Source: Imperialibacter sp. EC-SDR9 (GTDB lineage Bacteria; Bacteroidota; Bacteroidia; Cytophagales; Cyclobacteriaceae). Taken from it: a DNA stretch of 64,000 bases. The notes below the pieces were generated by a model. It searched no databases. It was given only the letters and a program-made list of their open reading frames with translations, and was not told the origin of the DNA. The translations under genes were made by a program, and so were the position numbers. Each line of letters starts with the position of its first letter. Positions within the stretch are counted from its first letter, which is position 1. Positions 30,143 through 40,424 of the stretch are shown here, one piece after another. Where the stretch lies: the NCBI RefSeq assembly GCF_902498805.1, contig NZ_LR701579.1, positions 124,001-188,000 on the forward strand. The letters are read 5' to 3'.

Positions 30143-30769
30143 ATGGAACTAGTTGTAAAAAAATATACCGGTGAAGACACCGGAAGGAAAGTTAGTCTCT
30201 CAGATGCTGTATTTGCAATCGAGCCTAATGACCATGCTATCTATTTAGATGTAAAGCAGTTTCTAGCTAATCAGAGACAGGGCACTCACAAGTCTAAAGA
30301 GCGTAACGAAGTTTCTGGCTCAACCAGAAAGATAAAGAAACAAAAGGGAACAGGTACTGCCCGTGCAGGTAGCATCAAATCGCCCGTCTTTGTTGGTGGT
30401 GGTCGTATATTCGGACCAAGACCCAGAACGTACGGATTTAAGCTAAACAAGAAAGTAAAAGCACTTGCCCGTAAGTCTGCATTGACTTATAAGGCCAAAG
30501 GCGAATCGATTTCTGTTATAGAAGATTTCACTTTCAGCGCTCCTAAAACAAAAGACTTCATAAAGATGCTTGAAGTTTTGGCGCTTGCTGATAAGAAGAC
30601 CCTTGTGGTGTTGCCTGCAGTAGACAAAAACATTGTTTTGTCAGGCAGGAACCTGGAGAGATCAAAGGTCGCCCTTGCAGCTGACGTTACTACCTACGAT
30701 CTGCTTCATGCTGATCACGTAGTTTTCGTAGAGAGCTCTATTCAAACAGTTGAAAACACTCTTAATTAA
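30143..30769 (+). CDS. rplD: 50S ribosomal protein L4
   Basis: 208 residues. The exit-tunnel loop is seen as [23 protein letters not shown] with [17 protein letters not shown], followed by the globular domain. In E. coli L4 represses its own operon; nothing here shows the same. It starts one base after rplC. Confidence 0.98.
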   Translation: MELVVKKYTGEDTGRKVSLSDAVFAIEPNDHAIYLDVKQFLANQRQGTHKSKERNEVSGSTRKIKKQKGTGTARAGSIKSPVFVGGGRIFGPRPRTYGFKLNKKVKALARKSALTYKAKGESISVIEDFTFSAPKTKDFIKMLEVLALADKKTLVVLPAVDKNIVLSGRNLERSKVALAADVTTYDLLHADHVVFVESSIQTVENTLN

Positions 30770-30774
30770 AGACC

Positions 30775-31062
30775 ATGAGCGTATTAGTAAAACCCTTGGT
30801 TACTGAAAAGGTGTCTTCTATGAACGAGAAAGGCAAGTATGGCTTTGTTGTGAAGAGGGGTGCCAATAAGGTAGAAATAAAGAAGGAGATAGAGAAAATG
30901 TATGGTGTGAAGGTTGAAAATATCAACACCATGGTCTATCAGGGGAAGAGAAAAACCAGGTATACAAAGTCACGTGTGCTTGAAGGCAGAACTGATGCCT
31001 ACAAGAAGGCCATTGTGACCGTTGCCGAAGGTGAAGTAATTGATTTTTACGCAGGAATATAA
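30775..31062 (+). CDS. rplW: 50S ribosomal protein L23
   Basis: 95 residues. The N-terminal VKPLVTEKVSSMNEKGKYGFVV and VKVENINTMVYQGKRKTRYTK are the L23 signature. It sits at the tunnel exit, where trigger factor and SRP dock. Confidence 0.97.
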   Translation: MSVLVKPLVTEKVSSMNEKGKYGFVVKRGANKVEIKKEIEKMYGVKVENINTMVYQGKRKTRYTKSRVLEGRTDAYKKAIVTVAEGEVIDFYAGI

Positions 31063-31074
31063 AGGAACGGGAAA

Positions 31075-31899
31075 ATGGCAGTAAAAAAATTAAGACCGAT
31101 TACACCAGGCCAGCGTTTCAGAATGGCGCCTGACTATTCTGCGATTACAACCAATGTGCCTGAAAAGTCGTTGGTGGCGAGCAGAAAGAAGAGTGGTGGC
31201 AGAAACGCCGGAGGTCGCATGACTATGCGCTATTTAGGTGGTGGTCATAAGCAGAAGTACCGTATGATTGATTTCAAGCGTGATAAGCATGATATTCCTG
31301 CTACCGTAAAGTCAATCGAATACGATCCAAACAGAACAGCTTTCATAGCTTTGTTGGCTTACGCTGACGGCGAAAAAAGATACATTTTGGCACCTGAAGG
31401 TATTCAGGTGGGTCAAACGTTGTTTTCAGGGGAGTCAGTAGCTCCGGAAGTAGGCAATGCATTGCCAATGTCGAAAATTCCTCTTGGTACAATCATTCAC
31501 GCTATCGAATTGAAGCCTGGTAAGGGAGCAGCTATGGCGAGAAGTGCTGGGGCTTACGGTCAACTATTGGCCCGTGAAGGAAAGTATGCCACTATCAAAT
31601 TGCCTTCTGGTGAGATGAGAATGGTATTGGCAGTCTGTATGGCAACAGTTGGAACGGCATCTAACGGCGAACACATGAACGTCGTGCTTGGTAAGGCTGG
31701 ACGTAACAGATGGTTGGGAAGGCGTCCAAGGGTTCGTGGTGTTGTAATGAACCCAGTCGATCACCCGATGGGTGGTGGTGAAGGTAGAGCTTCTGGTGGT
31801 CATCCAAGATCGAGAAACGGTCTGTTGGCGAAAGGAAAGAAAACACGTCGCCCGAACAAGTATTCTGATAAGTTAATCATCTCTAATAAAAAGAAATAA
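31075..31899 (+). CDS. rplB: 50S ribosomal protein L2
   Basis: 274 residues. Landmarks are [22 protein letters not shown] near the N-terminus and [19 protein letters not shown] near the C-terminus, which carries the histidine close to the peptidyl-transferase centre. The basic tail [16 protein letters not shown] is typical. Confidence 0.98.
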   Translation: MAVKKLRPITPGQRFRMAPDYSAITTNVPEKSLVASRKKSGGRNAGGRMTMRYLGGGHKQKYRMIDFKRDKHDIPATVKSIEYDPNRTAFIALLAYADGEKRYILAPEGIQVGQTLFSGESVAPEVGNALPMSKIPLGTIIHAIELKPGKGAAMARSAGAYGQLLAREGKYATIKLPSGEMRMVLAVCMATVGTASNGEHMNVVLGKAGRNRWLGRRPRVRGVVMNPVDHPMGGGEGRASGGHPRSRNGLLAKGKKTRRPNKYSDKLIISNKKK

Positions 31900-31902
31900 G
31901 TA

Positions 31903-32181
31903 ATGGCTAGATCTCTTAAGAAAGGCCCATATATAGATTTCAGACTGGAGAACAAGGTGGAAACCATGAACGAGGCTGGCAAGAAGTCGGTAATCAAAAC
32001 ATGGTCAAGAAGATCTATGATCTCACCGGATTTCGTTGGCCACACCTTTGCGGTTCACAACGGAAACAAGTTTATACCAGTGTATGTTACTGAAAACATG
32101 GTGGGTCACAAGCTAGGTGAATTTGCACCAACCAGGAATTTCAGGGGTCACATCGCCAAAAAAGATAAAGGTAAAAGATAA
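31903..32181 (+). CDS. rpsS: 30S ribosomal protein S19
   Basis: 92 residues. It has [18 protein letters not shown], then [22 protein letters not shown] (landmark [12 protein letters not shown]) and the tail [12 protein letters not shown]. Binds 16S rRNA in the 30S head with S13. Confidence 0.98.
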   Translation: MARSLKKGPYIDFRLENKVETMNEAGKKSVIKTWSRRSMISPDFVGHTFAVHNGNKFIPVYVTENMVGHKLGEFAPTRNFRGHIAKKDKGKR

Positions 32182-32185
32182 GGAT

Positions 32186-32578
32186 ATGGAAGCAGTAGCT
32201 AAGTTGAAGAACGTTCCTACCTCTCCACGTAAAATGAGATTGGTTGTTGATCTTATCAGAGGTGTACGTGTAAATAAGGCTTTGACTATACTTAAGCATG
32301 AATCAAAGCATCCTGCTGCACGTTTGGAGAAACTGTTGTTGTCTGCTATTGCCAACTGGCAGCAGGGCAACGAAGATGCCAAACTTGAGGAAGCTGATTT
32401 GTATGTGAAGGCCATATCTGTTGATTCAGGTCGGATGTTGAAAAGACTGAGACCAGCGCCACAAGGTAGAGCACACAGGATCAGAAAGCGTTCGAACCAC
32501 GTAACGCTGATTGTGGACAGCCTGGCACCTACGGCAGCTGCGCCTGAAACGAAAGCAACCGAAAACACAGAAAAGTAA
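32186..32578 (+). CDS. rplV: 50S ribosomal protein L22
   Basis: 130 residues. The frame extends back to 32117 inside rpsS, but the ATG at 32186 ([20 protein letters not shown]) is the family start, 4 bp after rpsS. The tunnel hairpin is seen at [20 protein letters not shown]. The C-terminus has an extra stretch rich in Ala, Thr and Glu, ending TENTEK, beyond the usual L22 end. Confidence 0.97.
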   Translation: MEAVAKLKNVPTSPRKMRLVVDLIRGVRVNKALTILKHESKHPAARLEKLLLSAIANWQQGNEDAKLEEADLYVKAISVDSGRMLKRLRPAPQGRAHRIRKRSNHVTLIVDSLAPTAAAPETKATENTEK

Positions 32579-32583
32579 AACGC

Positions 32584-33351
32584 ATGGGACAGAAGGTAAA
32601 CCCAGTCGGTTTTAGACTCGGAGTCATTAAAGGATGGGATTCAAGCTGGTTTGGGGGCAAAACTTTTGCTGACAAATTGGTTGAGGACACCAAAATCAGA
32701 AAATACATAACTGCAAGGATTCCCAAAGGTGGAATCGCTAAGATAGTTATCGAGCGTACGCTTAAGCGGATAACGCTGACTATCCACACAGCTCGTCCTG
32801 GTGTTGTTATTGGAAAAGGTGGTTCTGAAGTCGACAAGATCAAAGAAGAGCTGAAGAAGATAACTGGAAAAGACATCCAGATAAATATATTCGAAATTAA
32901 AAGACCAGAGCTTGATTCACTTCTGGTAGGTGAGTCAATTGCTCAACAGTTGCAGGCTCGTATTTCTTACAGGAGAGCCATGAAGCAAGCGATTGCTTCT
33001 GCAATGAGAGTGGGAGCTCAGGGAATTAAGATAAAGGTATCAGGACGTTTGGGCGGTGCTGAAATGGCACGTACTGAAATGTACAAGGAGGGTAGAATTC
33101 CTCTACACACACTTCGTGCTGATATTGACTACGCAATTTCTGAAGCGCAGACTGTTTACGGTAAGATTGGTATCAAGGTTTGGATATTCAAAGGTGAGGT
33201 TTTCGGTAAAAGAGACCTGTCCCCTAACGTAGGAATAACAAACGACGCCAACAGTGGTAACTCTGGTGGAGGCCCTGGCAACAGACGTGATGGAGGTGGT
33301 AGAAGAAGAGGTGGACCCGGCGACGGCGCTCCTAAACGTAAAAGAAAATAA
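32584..33351 (+). CDS. rpsC: 30S ribosomal protein S3
   Basis: 255 residues: an N-terminal KH domain with [15 protein letters not shown] and a C-terminal domain with [31 protein letters not shown] (landmark [10 protein letters not shown]). It forms part of the mRNA entry helicase with S4 and S5. A Gly/Arg-rich disordered tail (about residues 218-255) follows the normal end, as in other Bacteroidota. Confidence 0.98.
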   Translation: MGQKVNPVGFRLGVIKGWDSSWFGGKTFADKLVEDTKIRKYITARIPKGGIAKIVIERTLKRITLTIHTARPGVVIGKGGSEVDKIKEELKKITGKDIQINIFEIKRPELDSLLVGESIAQQLQARISYRRAMKQAIASAMRVGAQGIKIKVSGRLGGAEMARTEMYKEGRIPLHTLRADIDYAISEAQTVYGKIGIKVWIFKGEVFGKRDLSPNVGITNDANSGNSGGGPGNRRDGGGRRRGGPGDGAPKRKRK

Positions 33352-33373
33352 TAACTAGTTAATTAGCTGACAA

Positions 33374-33799
33374 ATGTTACAGCCTAAAAGAACTAAATTC
33401 AGGAAGCAACAAAAAGGAAGAGTAAAAGGTATTGCCCAAAGGGGTCATACACTTTCTTTCGGAACTTTTGGATTGAAGTCATTGGAATCTGGTTTTATTA
33501 CCTCACGCCAGATTGAAGCATCGAGGATCGCCGTTACAAGGGCAATGAAAAGGGAGGGTCAGGTTTGGATCCGCATATTCCCTGATAAGCCTATTACCAA
33601 AAAGCCCGCAGAAGTACGTATGGGTAAAGGTAAAGGTGCGCCTGAGTATTGGGTAGCCATCGTAAAGCCGGGAACTATTATGTTCGAAGCGGGTGGTGTG
33701 CCCATCGAAACAGCTAAAGAAGCGCTAAGGTTAGCGGCTCAGAAGCTTCCTATAAAAACTAAATTTATTGTCAGAAGAGATTACGCTGCAATACAATGA
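33374..33799 (+). CDS. rplP: 50S ribosomal protein L16
   Basis: 141 residues. [19 protein letters not shown] at the start and [27 protein letters not shown] are the L16 signature. It binds near the A site. Its end overlaps rpmC by 4 bases (ATGA). Confidence 0.98.
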   Translation: MLQPKRTKFRKQQKGRVKGIAQRGHTLSFGTFGLKSLESGFITSRQIEASRIAVTRAMKREGQVWIRIFPDKPITKKPAEVRMGKGKGAPEYWVAIVKPGTIMFEAGGVPIETAKEALRLAAQKLPIKTKFIVRRDYAAIQ

Positions 33800-33990
33800 A
33801 AAATTCAGAGCTAAAGTCGCTTTCTGTAGAGGAGCTAAACGCACGACTCGCAGCAGAGAAAGAGAGTCTTCAAAAGTTGAAGTTCGCCCATGCTGTTACT
33901 CCTGTTGAAAATCCGATGAGGATCCGCCACAACCGTAGAGTTGTAGCCAGGATCCAAACCGAGCTACACTCAAGAGAGCTATCAAAATAA
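33796..33990 (+). CDS. rpmC: 50S ribosomal protein L29
   Basis: 64 residues: a helical hairpin with [22 protein letters not shown] and [19 protein letters not shown]. It is next to L23 at the tunnel exit. The start overlaps the rplP stop (ATGA), suggesting translational coupling. Confidence 0.97.
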   Translation: MKNSELKSLSVEELNARLAAEKESLQKLKFAHAVTPVENPMRIRHNRRVVARIQTELHSRELSK

Positions 33991-33997
33991 TTGGAGT

Positions 33998-34255
33998 ATG
34001 GAGACCAGAAATCTACGTAAAGAGAAAACAGGAAAGGTTGTTAGTGATAAGATGAATAAGTCTATCACTGTGGCAGTTTCTCGTAAGGTGAAACACCCTA
34101 TCTATGGCAAGTTCATAGGTAAAACAACCAAGTTTTTGGCACACGATGAGAAGGATGAGTGTGGCATTGGTGATACTGTACGCATAGCAGAAACGAGACC
34201 TTTAAGTAAAAGGAAGCGTTGGAGATTGGTAGAAATTATCGAAAGAGCAAAATAA
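33998..34255 (+). CDS. rpsQ: 30S ribosomal protein S17
   Basis: 85 residues. [26 protein letters not shown] and the C-terminal [18 protein letters not shown] are the S17 OB-fold signature. Primary 16S rRNA-binding protein. Confidence 0.98.
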   Translation: METRNLRKEKTGKVVSDKMNKSITVAVSRKVKHPIYGKFIGKTTKFLAHDEKDECGIGDTVRIAETRPLSKRKRWRLVEIIERAK

Positions 34256-34256
34256 G

Positions 34257-34625
34257 ATGATACAGCAGGAATCCAGGTTATCTGTTGCAGATAATAGCGG
34301 TGCCAAAGAGGTACTTTGTATACGTGTGCTAGGTGGAACGGGTAAGCGTTACGCTTCAATCGGAGATAAGATTGTAGTGAGCGTTAAGTCTTCCATTTCT
34401 TCAAGTAGTTTGAAGAAGGGTACTGTTTCCAAGGCCGTCATTGTACGCACCAAGAAGGAAATCAGAAGAAAAGATGGTTCATATATCAGATTTGAAGATA
34501 ACGCAGCTGTGTTATTGACAGGTAATGACGAACCAAGAGGAACTCGTATTTTCGGACCTGTTGCCAGAGAGCTTCGTGAAAAACAATTCATGAAAATCGT
34601 TTCATTGGCGCCTGAAGTACTATAA
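34257..34625 (+). CDS. rplN: 50S ribosomal protein L14
   Basis: 122 residues with [27 protein letters not shown] and [31 protein letters not shown] (landmark [14 protein letters not shown]). L14 is at the subunit interface and is the docking site of RsfS, whose gene is also in this window (2863-3255). Confidence 0.98.
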   Translation: MIQQESRLSVADNSGAKEVLCIRVLGGTGKRYASIGDKIVVSVKSSISSSSLKKGTVSKAVIVRTKKEIRRKDGSYIRFEDNAAVLLTGNDEPRGTRIFGPVARELREKQFMKIVSLAPEVL

Positions 34626-34628
34626 CAT

Positions 34629-34973
34629 ATGAAAACTAATTCAAAGCCTAATAAGCTTCATGTCCGCAAGGGCGACACTGTTAAAGTGATTGCCGGCAAC
34701 AGTAGAGGAAAAACTGGCAAGGTGCTGGAAGTAGTACCTGGCGATAGCAAGGCCTTTATTGAGGGATGTAATATTATTACGAAGCACGTAAAGCCTTCTG
34801 CTCAGAACCCAAATGGCGGGATCGAAAAGAAAGAGGCTCCTATTCATTTGAGTAACCTGATGGTGGTAGACCCATCTACTGGTAATGCAACAAGAGTTGG
34901 GAGAAAAGAAGACAAGAAGGGCAAACTTCAAAGATACGCAAAGAAAACTGGGGAGGTAATTAACAATGGCTAG
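34629..34973 (+). CDS. rplX: 50S ribosomal protein L24
   Basis: 114 residues with the KOW motif [22 protein letters not shown] and VEGxN-type segment [15 protein letters not shown]. An assembly initiator of the 50S subunit. Its end overlaps the start of rplE by 8 bases. Confidence 0.97.
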   Translation: MKTNSKPNKLHVRKGDTVKVIAGNSRGKTGKVLEVVPGDSKAFIEGCNIITKHVKPSAQNPNGGIEKKEAPIHLSNLMVVDPSTGNATRVGRKEDKKGKLQRYAKKTGEVINNG

Positions 34974-35520
34974 TCCTAGATTAAAAACGAAATACCAGGA
35001 GGAGATCATGAAAGCCTTGATGGAGAAATTCCAGTACAAGTCGATCATGCAGGTTCCTAAGCTGACCAAAATCACGGTAAACAAGGGTATTGGTGCAGCT
35101 GTAGCTGACAAGAAGCTTGTGGATGTGGGAGTTGAAGAACTTACTACTATCACTGGCCAGAAGGCAGTTCCTACCAAAGCAAAAACATCTATATCTAACT
35201 TCAAATTGCGTGAAGGTATGCCAATTGGAGCGAGAGTAACGCTTCGTGGTGACAAGATGTACGAATTTCTTGACCGTTTGATGTCAATTGCTCTTCCAAG
35301 GGTTCGTGACTTCAAAGGAATTAAGGACAGTGGGTTCGACGGCAGAGGGAACTACACATTAGGGGTGAAGGAGCAGATCATTTTCCCTGAAATCAGTATT
35401 GACAAAATCAACAAGATATCTGGTATGGATATCACGTTTGTTACTACTGCAAATAGTGATGAGGAGAGTTATGAATTGCTGAAGGCATTTGGAATGCCAT
35501 TCGCATCAAAAAATAAATAA
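34966..35520 (+). CDS. rplE: 50S ribosomal protein L5
   Basis: 184 residues. Landmarks are [48 protein letters not shown] (landmark [14 protein letters not shown]) and [19 protein letters not shown]5 binds 5S rRNA. The start lies inside the 3' end of rplX. Confidence 0.98.
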   Translation: MASPRLKTKYQEEIMKALMEKFQYKSIMQVPKLTKITVNKGIGAAVADKKLVDVGVEELTTITGQKAVPTKAKTSISNFKLREGMPIGARVTLRGDKMYEFLDRLMSIALPRVRDFKGIKDSGFDGRGNYTLGVKEQIIFPEISIDKINKISGMDITFVTTANSDEESYELLKAFGMPFASKNK

Positions 35521-35521
35521 C

Positions 35522-35791
35522 ATGGCTAAAGAATCAGTTAAAGCACGGGAGAGAAAAAGAGAGCATTTGGTAGCAAAGTATGCTGCTAAAAGAAAGGCAC
35601 TTAAAGAAGCAGGTGATTACATCGGCCTGGATAAGTTGCCCAAGAACGCTTCTCCGGTACGTCTTCACAACCGTTGTAAATTGACGGGTCGTCCAAAAGG
35701 ATATATGAGGAAGTTTGGTATTTCTCGTGTAACATTTCGTGAGATGGCTTCTGATGGTAAAATACCAGGCGTGACCAAGTCAAGCTGGTAA
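35522..35791 (+). CDS. rpsN: 30S ribosomal protein S14 (zinc-independent form)
   Basis: 89 residues, start [14 protein letters not shown]; the frame upstream of it lies inside rplE and is not used. [29 protein letters not shown] is the S14 core (landmark [11 protein letters not shown]). Only one cysteine is present, so the CxxC...CxxC zinc site of the short S14 type is absent: this is the long, zinc-free form. Confidence 0.97.
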   Translation: MAKESVKARERKREHLVAKYAAKRKALKEAGDYIGLDKLPKNASPVRLHNRCKLTGRPKGYMRKFGISRVTFREMASDGKIPGVTKSSW

Positions 35792-35809
35792 TTATTTGCC
35801 CAAGGCATA

Positions 35810-35840
35810 TTGTTAAGAAAGAAAATAATTTATACCTTTG
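35810..35840 (+). promoter_or_regulatory. Internal promoter before rpsH
   Basis: TTG at 35810-35812, a 20-bp spacer, and TACCTTTG at 35833-35840, in the only sizeable gap of the ribosomal cluster between rpsN and rpsH (84 bp). Confidence 0.68.
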
Positions 35841-35841
35841 C

Positions 35842-35860
35842 AGCCCTGTTAAAAAGGGCT
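35842..35860 (+). other. Hairpin at the predicted 5' end of the rpsH transcript
   Basis: AGCCCT/AGGGCT with a 7-nt loop, starting 2 bp after the promoter box and followed by an A/T-rich stretch. It could also end part of the upstream transcript. Confidence 0.5.
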
Positions 35861-35875
35861 TAATTATTTTACTGT

Positions 35876-36274
35876 ATGGTTACCGATCCTATAGCAGATT
35901 ATCTAACACGAGTTAGAAATGCAATAAAAGCAAATCACAGAATCGTTGAGGTTCCTGCTTCTAACATCAAGAAGGAGATCACCAAGGTTCTAATGGATAA
36001 GGGATATATCCAGAACTTCAAGTTCGTTGAAGATGATAAGCAAGGTGTTATCAAGATAGCGTTGAAATACAACGCTGTTACGAAGAAAAACGCCATTTTA
36101 TCTCTTGAGAGAATAAGTAAGCCTGGTTTGCGTAAGTATGCTCACGTTGAAAAAATTCCTCGTGTTCTTAATGGCTTGGGTGTAGCTATCATTTCAACCT
36201 CAAGAGGTGTAATGACAGACAAAGAGGCCAGGACACAGAATATTGGTGGAGAAGTACTTTGTTACGTTTATTAA
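35876..36274 (+). CDS. rpsH: 30S ribosomal protein S8
   Basis: 132 residues: DPIADYLTRVRNAIKANH at the start and the C-terminal GLGVAIISTSRGVMTDKEAR, which contacts 16S rRNA helix 21. In E. coli S8 regulates the spc operon; here it is the first gene after a promoter with a leader hairpin, so autoregulation there is conceivable but unproven. Confidence 0.98.
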   Translation: MVTDPIADYLTRVRNAIKANHRIVEVPASNIKKEITKVLMDKGYIQNFKFVEDDKQGVIKIALKYNAVTKKNAILSLERISKPGLRKYAHVEKIPRVLNGLGVAIISTSRGVMTDKEARTQNIGGEVLCYVY

Positions 36275-36286
36275 GATATTGATGTC

Positions 36287-36841
36287 ATGTCAAGAATAGG
36301 AAAGAAACCAGTAACTGTGCCTGCCGGAGTAACCATATCAATAGATAAAACTGTTGTTACGGTTAAAGGACCTAAAGGCCAGTTAACACAAGATATAGAT
36401 CCTGACATCCAGGTTAAATTGGAGGGATCAGAATTGGTTGTTGAAAGACCAACTGAACAAAAGCGTCATAAAGCTATGCACGGTTTGTACAGGTCTTTGA
36501 TCGCTAATATGGTTGAGGGAGTAAGTAATGGTTACAAAGCGGAGCTGGAGCTGGTAGGTGTAGGTTACAAAGCCTCACATCAGGGAAACGTTCTTGAATT
36601 AAACCTTGGCTATTCTCACAATATATTTTTGGCTCTGCCAGATGAAGTTAAGTTGAACACTGAAACTCCAAAAGGTAAGAACCCAACGATAAGTCTAGAA
36701 AGTATCGATAAACAGCTTATTGGACAAGTTGCTGCCAAGATCAGATCACTAAGAAAAGTAGAGCCTTACAAAGGTAAAGGTGTTCGCTTTGTGGGAGAGC
36801 AAGTTCGTAGAAAAGCTGGTAAAACTGCTGCTAAAAAATAA
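36287..36841 (+). CDS. rplF: 50S ribosomal protein L6
   Basis: 184 residues, two L6 repeats. [19 protein letters not shown] opens it, and [24 protein letters not shown] closes it (landmark KGKGVR). Located near the GTPase-factor site. Confidence 0.98.
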   Translation: MSRIGKKPVTVPAGVTISIDKTVVTVKGPKGQLTQDIDPDIQVKLEGSELVVERPTEQKRHKAMHGLYRSLIANMVEGVSNGYKAELELVGVGYKASHQGNVLELNLGYSHNIFLALPDEVKLNTETPKGKNPTISLESIDKQLIGQVAAKIRSLRKVEPYKGKGVRFVGEQVRRKAGKTAAKK

Positions 36842-36846
36842 TTAAG

Positions 36847-37197
36847 ATGGCCACCAGTAAAGGAGACAGAAGATTAAGAATAAAAAGAGGAATCCGTAAC
36901 AAGATTAGCGGAACTTCTGACAGACCCAGGCTTTCGGTTTTCAAAAGCAACAAGGGAATATATGCTCAACTAATTGATGACCTGAGTGGTCACACACTCG
37001 CAGCGTCTTCTTCGGAGGATGTAGGCCAGAAGGGAAAGATCAACAATGATGTTTCTAAATTGGTTGGGAAGAAAATTGCTGAAAAGGCTAAGGAAAGCGG
37101 CTTGGCAACTTGTGTTTTTGATCGTGGTGGTTACCCATACCACGGACGTGTAAAAGCACTTGCTGAAGGAGCCAGAGAAGGTGGTCTTAAATTCTAA
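36847..37197 (+). CDS. rplR: 50S ribosomal protein L18
   Basis: 116 residues with [31 protein letters not shown] and the end [26 protein letters not shown] (landmark [16 protein letters not shown]). Binds 5S rRNA with L5. Confidence 0.98.
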   Translation: MATSKGDRRLRIKRGIRNKISGTSDRPRLSVFKSNKGIYAQLIDDLSGHTLAASSSEDVGQKGKINNDVSKLVGKKIAEKAKESGLATCVFDRGGYPYHGRVKALAEGAREGGLKF

Positions 37198-37203
37198 TTG
37201 AAC

Positions 37204-37722
37204 ATGACACAGTCAAACGTAAAATCGGTAAAAGCGTCCGAAATAGATCTTAAAGAACGAGTAGTTGCCATTAACAGGGTAGCGAAAGTAGTGAAGGGTG
37301 GACGTCGTTTTAGCTTTTCAGCTATCGTAGTAGTAGGTGATGGCAATGGAGTAGTAGGCTACGGATTGGGTAAAGCCAATGAAGTAACCGATGCAATCAC
37401 TAAAGGTATCGACGATGCTAAAAAGAACCTTGTTAAGGTTCCGATATTGAAAGGAACGCTTCCACACGAATCGAACGGTAAGTTCAGCGGCGGCAGGGTT
37501 TTGATTAAACCAGCTGCACCTGGTACAGGTGTAATTGCCGGTGGTGCGATGCGTGCGGTATTAGAAAGTGCTGGCGTTCACGATTGTTTGGCTAAGTCAA
37601 AAGGTTCGTCAAACCCACACAACGTGGTAAAAGCAACTTTTGACGCTCTGACAAAAATGCGTGATGCGTTCACCGTGGCTGACCAAAGAGGTGTCGAACT
37701 AGAAAAAGTTTACAAAGGATAA
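37204..37722 (+). CDS. rpsE: 30S ribosomal protein S5
   Basis: 172 residues. The frame opens at a TTG (37198), but the ATG at 37204 ([12 protein letters not shown]) is preferred. [37 protein letters not shown] is the S5 N-domain (landmark [10 protein letters not shown]), followed by [18 protein letters not shown]. Involved in mRNA unwinding and fidelity. Confidence 0.97.
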   Translation: MTQSNVKSVKASEIDLKERVVAINRVAKVVKGGRRFSFSAIVVVGDGNGVVGYGLGKANEVTDAITKGIDDAKKNLVKVPILKGTLPHESNGKFSGGRVLIKPAAPGTGVIAGGAMRAVLESAGVHDCLAKSKGSSNPHNVVKATFDALTKMRDAFTVADQRGVELEKVYKG

Positions 37723-37727
37723 TTCTG

Positions 37728-37907
37728 ATGGCAAAAGTTCAGATTACACAGATAAGAAGCACAATAGGTCGTCCTGCAGTTCAAAAGGCGACAATTAAGG
37801 CTTTGGGCCTTGCAAAAATAAATCGTTCTGTCGAAAAGGAACTTACTCCTCAAATCGCAGGAATGATTGCTAAGGTTACTCATTTAGTTGAAGTTAAAGC
37901 TCTTTAA
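37728..37907 (+). CDS. rpmD: 50S ribosomal protein L30
   Basis: A 59-residue gene. It begins [16 protein letters not shown] and continues with [15 protein letters not shown] and the end THLVEVKAL, the L30 signature. It sits between rpsE and rplO as in the usual spc order, with 5 bp on each side. Confidence 0.95.
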   Translation: MAKVQITQIRSTIGRPAVQKATIKALGLAKINRSVEKELTPQIAGMIAKVTHLVEVKAL

Positions 37908-37911
37908 GATT

Positions 37912-38358
37912 ATGGACTTAAGTACACTAAAACCTGCAAAGGGGTCTACCCAGAGTAGAAAGAGAATAGGAAGAGGTCAGGGCTCAGGAATGGGCGGTAC
38001 TTCCACTCGTGGTCACAAAGGTGCTCAATCCAGGTCTGGCTATAGCAAGAAAAAAGGATTTGAGGGTGGACAAATGCCACTTCAGCGCCGTGTGCCGAAG
38101 TTTGGTTTCAAGAATAGAAACAAGGTTATTTCAAAACCAATCAACCTTGACGTGCTTCAGACACTTGTAGACACCTACAAGGTGAAAGAGGTGACTCTTG
38201 ACACGCTTATTGAGCATGGATTGGCTTCTAAGAACGATACTGTTAAGGTATTGGGCAGAGGTGAGTTGAAAGCAAAAGTAGATGTATCTGCAAGTTCTTT
38301 TTCAAAAGTTGCTCAGGAAGCAATTGAAAAGGCAGGTGGTAAGGTAACCGTACTTTAA
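37912..38358 (+). CDS. rplO: 50S ribosomal protein L15
   Basis: 148 residues. The frame extends back into rpmD, but MDLSTLKPAKGSTQSRKRIG at 37912 is the family start. GRGQGSGMGGTSTRGHKGAQSRSG and FEGGQMPLQRRVPKFGF are the L15 signature. A late-assembly 50S protein, directly before secY. Confidence 0.97.
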   Translation: MDLSTLKPAKGSTQSRKRIGRGQGSGMGGTSTRGHKGAQSRSGYSKKKGFEGGQMPLQRRVPKFGFKNRNKVISKPINLDVLQTLVDTYKVKEVTLDTLIEHGLASKNDTVKVLGRGELKAKVDVSASSFSKVAQEAIEKAGGKVTVL

Positions 38359-38362
38359 TAGA

Positions 38363-39682
38363 ATGAAGCGATTTATTAGCACCATAAGGAATATCTTTAG
38401 CATTGAGGATCTCCGTATTCGAATTTTGAACACGGTTGGATTTCTACTGATCTTTAGATTGGGATCTTATATAGTCCTTCCAGGTATTGACCCATCTAAA
38501 CTTGCTGGTGAAGCCCAGGGAATATTTGGTTTGCTTGATACGTTCTTAGGTGGTGCCTTTAGTAATGCCTCCATATTTGGGTTGGGCATTATGCCATACA
38601 TTTCAGCTTCTATCGTTTTGCAGCTGTTAACTGTGGCTGTCCCTTATTTCCAGAGACTACAAAAGGAAGGTGATAGCGGCAGAAAGAAGATTAATCAGTA
38701 TACAAGAGTATTGACCATATTTATCACGCTGGCTCAGGGAATCGGGTATTTAACTGCCACTATTCCAGCAGAAGCTATTGTGATGGCCAACAGGACGTTC
38801 TTTACAGGTAGCTCAATTGTTATTCTTACAGCCGGTACCATTTTCTGTATGTGGTTGGGTGAGAAAATTACTGATAAGGGTATAGGCAATGGAATCTCAA
38901 TGCTTATCATGATAGGCATCGTGTCGAGGTTCCCCGCAGCAATCATTGCTGAATCTCTGTCGAGGGGCATGAGTCAGGGTCTTATCCTTGTGCTCGAGAT
39001 TGTTGCATTGTTCTTTGTAGTAATGGCGGTTGTGATGTTGACACAGGCTGTGAGAAGAATACCAGTCCAATATGCAAAGCAGGTAGTTGGTAATAAGGTA
39101 TATGGCGGTCAGCGTCAGTACATTCCACTAAAAGTGAATGCAGCTGGTGTAATGCCAATCATTTTCGCTCAGTCGCTTATGTTTCTCCCCGCACTTATTG
39201 CAAGTATCTGGGCTGACACTAGTGACATGGCACAATACATAGGGACTACGTTTTCTGACTTCCAGTCGTGGCAGTACAATGCATTGTTTGCATCGTTGAT
39301 TATAATTTTCACCTTCTTTTACACAGCCATCACCATCAATCCTAATCAGATTGGTGATGATATGAAGAGAAACGGAGGTTTTATACCGGGCATTAAGCCA
39401 GGAAAGGCAACTTCTGAATTTATAGATGGAGTGCTTACAAGAATTACGTTGCCAGGATCTTTGTTCCTTGCATTGGTGGCTATCATGCCAGCATTTGCGA
39501 GTATGGCAGGCGTCACACGTGAGTTTTCACAGTTCTACGGCGGAACGTCGCTGTTGATCATGGTGGGGGTTATTTTAGATACTTTACAGCAAATAGAAAG
39601 CTACCTTCTTATGAGACATTATGAGGGTATGATGAAGTCGGGTAGATTAAAAGGCAGATCTCAAAACGTGGCTGTAGCGTAA
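38363..39682 (+). CDS. secY: Protein translocase subunit SecY
   Basis: 439 residues with about ten transmembrane helices. Landmarks are [20 protein letters not shown] in helix 1, the plug region with [30 protein letters not shown] (landmark [10 protein letters not shown]), and the C-terminal cytosolic loop with [19 protein letters not shown]. Forms the translocon with SecE (14345-14536). Located at the end of the spc block as usual. Confidence 0.98.
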   Translation: MKRFISTIRNIFSIEDLRIRILNTVGFLLIFRLGSYIVLPGIDPSKLAGEAQGIFGLLDTFLGGAFSNASIFGLGIMPYISASIVLQLLTVAVPYFQRLQKEGDSGRKKINQYTRVLTIFITLAQGIGYLTATIPAEAIVMANRTFFTGSSIVILTAGTIFCMWLGEKITDKGIGNGISMLIMIGIVSRFPAAIIAESLSRGMSQGLILVLEIVALFFVVMAVVMLTQAVRRIPVQYAKQVVGNKVYGGQRQYIPLKVNAAGVMPIIFAQSLMFLPALIASIWADTSDMAQYIGTTFSDFQSWQYNALFASLIIIFTFFYTAITINPNQIGDDMKRNGGFIPGIKPGKATSEFIDGVLTRITLPGSLFLALVAIMPAFASMAGVTREFSQFYGGTSLLIMVGVILDTLQQIESYLLMRHYEGMMKSGRLKGRSQNVAVA

Positions 39683-39690
39683 TTTATAAT

Positions 39691-39909
39691 ATGGCGAAAC
39701 AATCATCTATAGAACAGGACGGTACGATAGTAGAAGCACTATCCAATGCGATGTTCAGAGTGGAGTTAGAGAATGGGCATCAGGTAGTAGCCCACATTTC
39801 AGGTAAAATGAGGATGAACTACATCAAGATTTTGCCAGGCGATAAAGTAAAAATGGAGATGTCGCCCTATGATTTGACAAAAGGAAGAATAGTATACAGA
39901 TATAAATAA
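39691..39909 (+). CDS. infA: Translation initiation factor IF-1
   Basis: A 72-residue OB-fold protein: [47 protein letters not shown] (landmark [11 protein letters not shown]) and [15 protein letters not shown]. It blocks the A site during initiation. It is 8 bp after secY and followed by rpmJ. Confidence 0.98.
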   Translation: MAKQSSIEQDGTIVEALSNAMFRVELENGHQVVAHISGKMRMNYIKILPGDKVKMEMSPYDLTKGRIVYRYK

Positions 39910-39915
39910 GTAGTC

Positions 39916-40032
39916 ATGAAAGTAAAGGCATCTGTAAAGAAACGTAGCGTAGACTGCAAGATAATCCGCCGTAATGGTAAGGTGTACGTTATCAATAAGA
40001 AGAATCCTAGGTTTAAACAAAGACAAGGTTAA
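39916..40032 (+). CDS. rpmJ: 50S ribosomal protein L36 (zinc-independent form)
   Basis: 38 residues: [19 protein letters not shown] followed by [19 protein letters not shown], the complete L36. Of the four zinc ligands of the usual CxxC-C-H form, only one Cys remains (residue 14); the others are replaced, so this is a zinc-free variant. Between infA and rpsM, with 6-bp and 2-bp gaps. Confidence 0.96.
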   Translation: MKVKASVKKRSVDCKIIRRNGKVYVINKKNPRFKQRQG

Positions 40033-40034
40033 TT

Positions 40035-40412
40035 ATGGCTCGTATAGCTGGAGTTGATATTCCCGATAATAAAAGAGGAGAGATAGGTTTGACCTATATC
40101 TTCGGAATTGGTCGTAGAACGGCTCAGAAAATACTTGCTGAGGCGGGGATCAATTGGGACAAGAAAGTGTCGGAGTGGACTGAGGAGGAAGCGAACGCAG
40201 TTCGTTTGATCATCACTGAGAATATTAAGGTTGAGGGTGTACTGAAATCTGAAATTCAGTTGAGCATCAAGCGTTTACTTGATATTGGATGTTACAGAGG
40301 ACTACGTCACAGAAAAGGGTTACCTGTTAGAGGTCAGCGTACCAAAAACAATAGCCGTACTAGAAAAGGTAAGAGGAAAACAGTGGCTAACAAGAAGAAG
40401 GCTACTAAATAA
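40035..40412 (+). CDS. rpsM: 30S ribosomal protein S13
   Basis: 125 residues. [25 protein letters not shown] at the start and the basic end [27 protein letters not shown] (landmark [16 protein letters not shown]) are the S13 signature. Forms inter-subunit bridges in the 30S head. First gene of the alpha block. Confidence 0.98.
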   Translation: MARIAGVDIPDNKRGEIGLTYIFGIGRRTAQKILAEAGINWDKKVSEWTEEEANAVRLIITENIKVEGVLKSEIQLSIKRLLDIGCYRGLRHRKGLPVRGQRTKNNSRTRKGKRKTVANKKKATK

Positions 40413-40424
40413 TAACTTTTAGCA

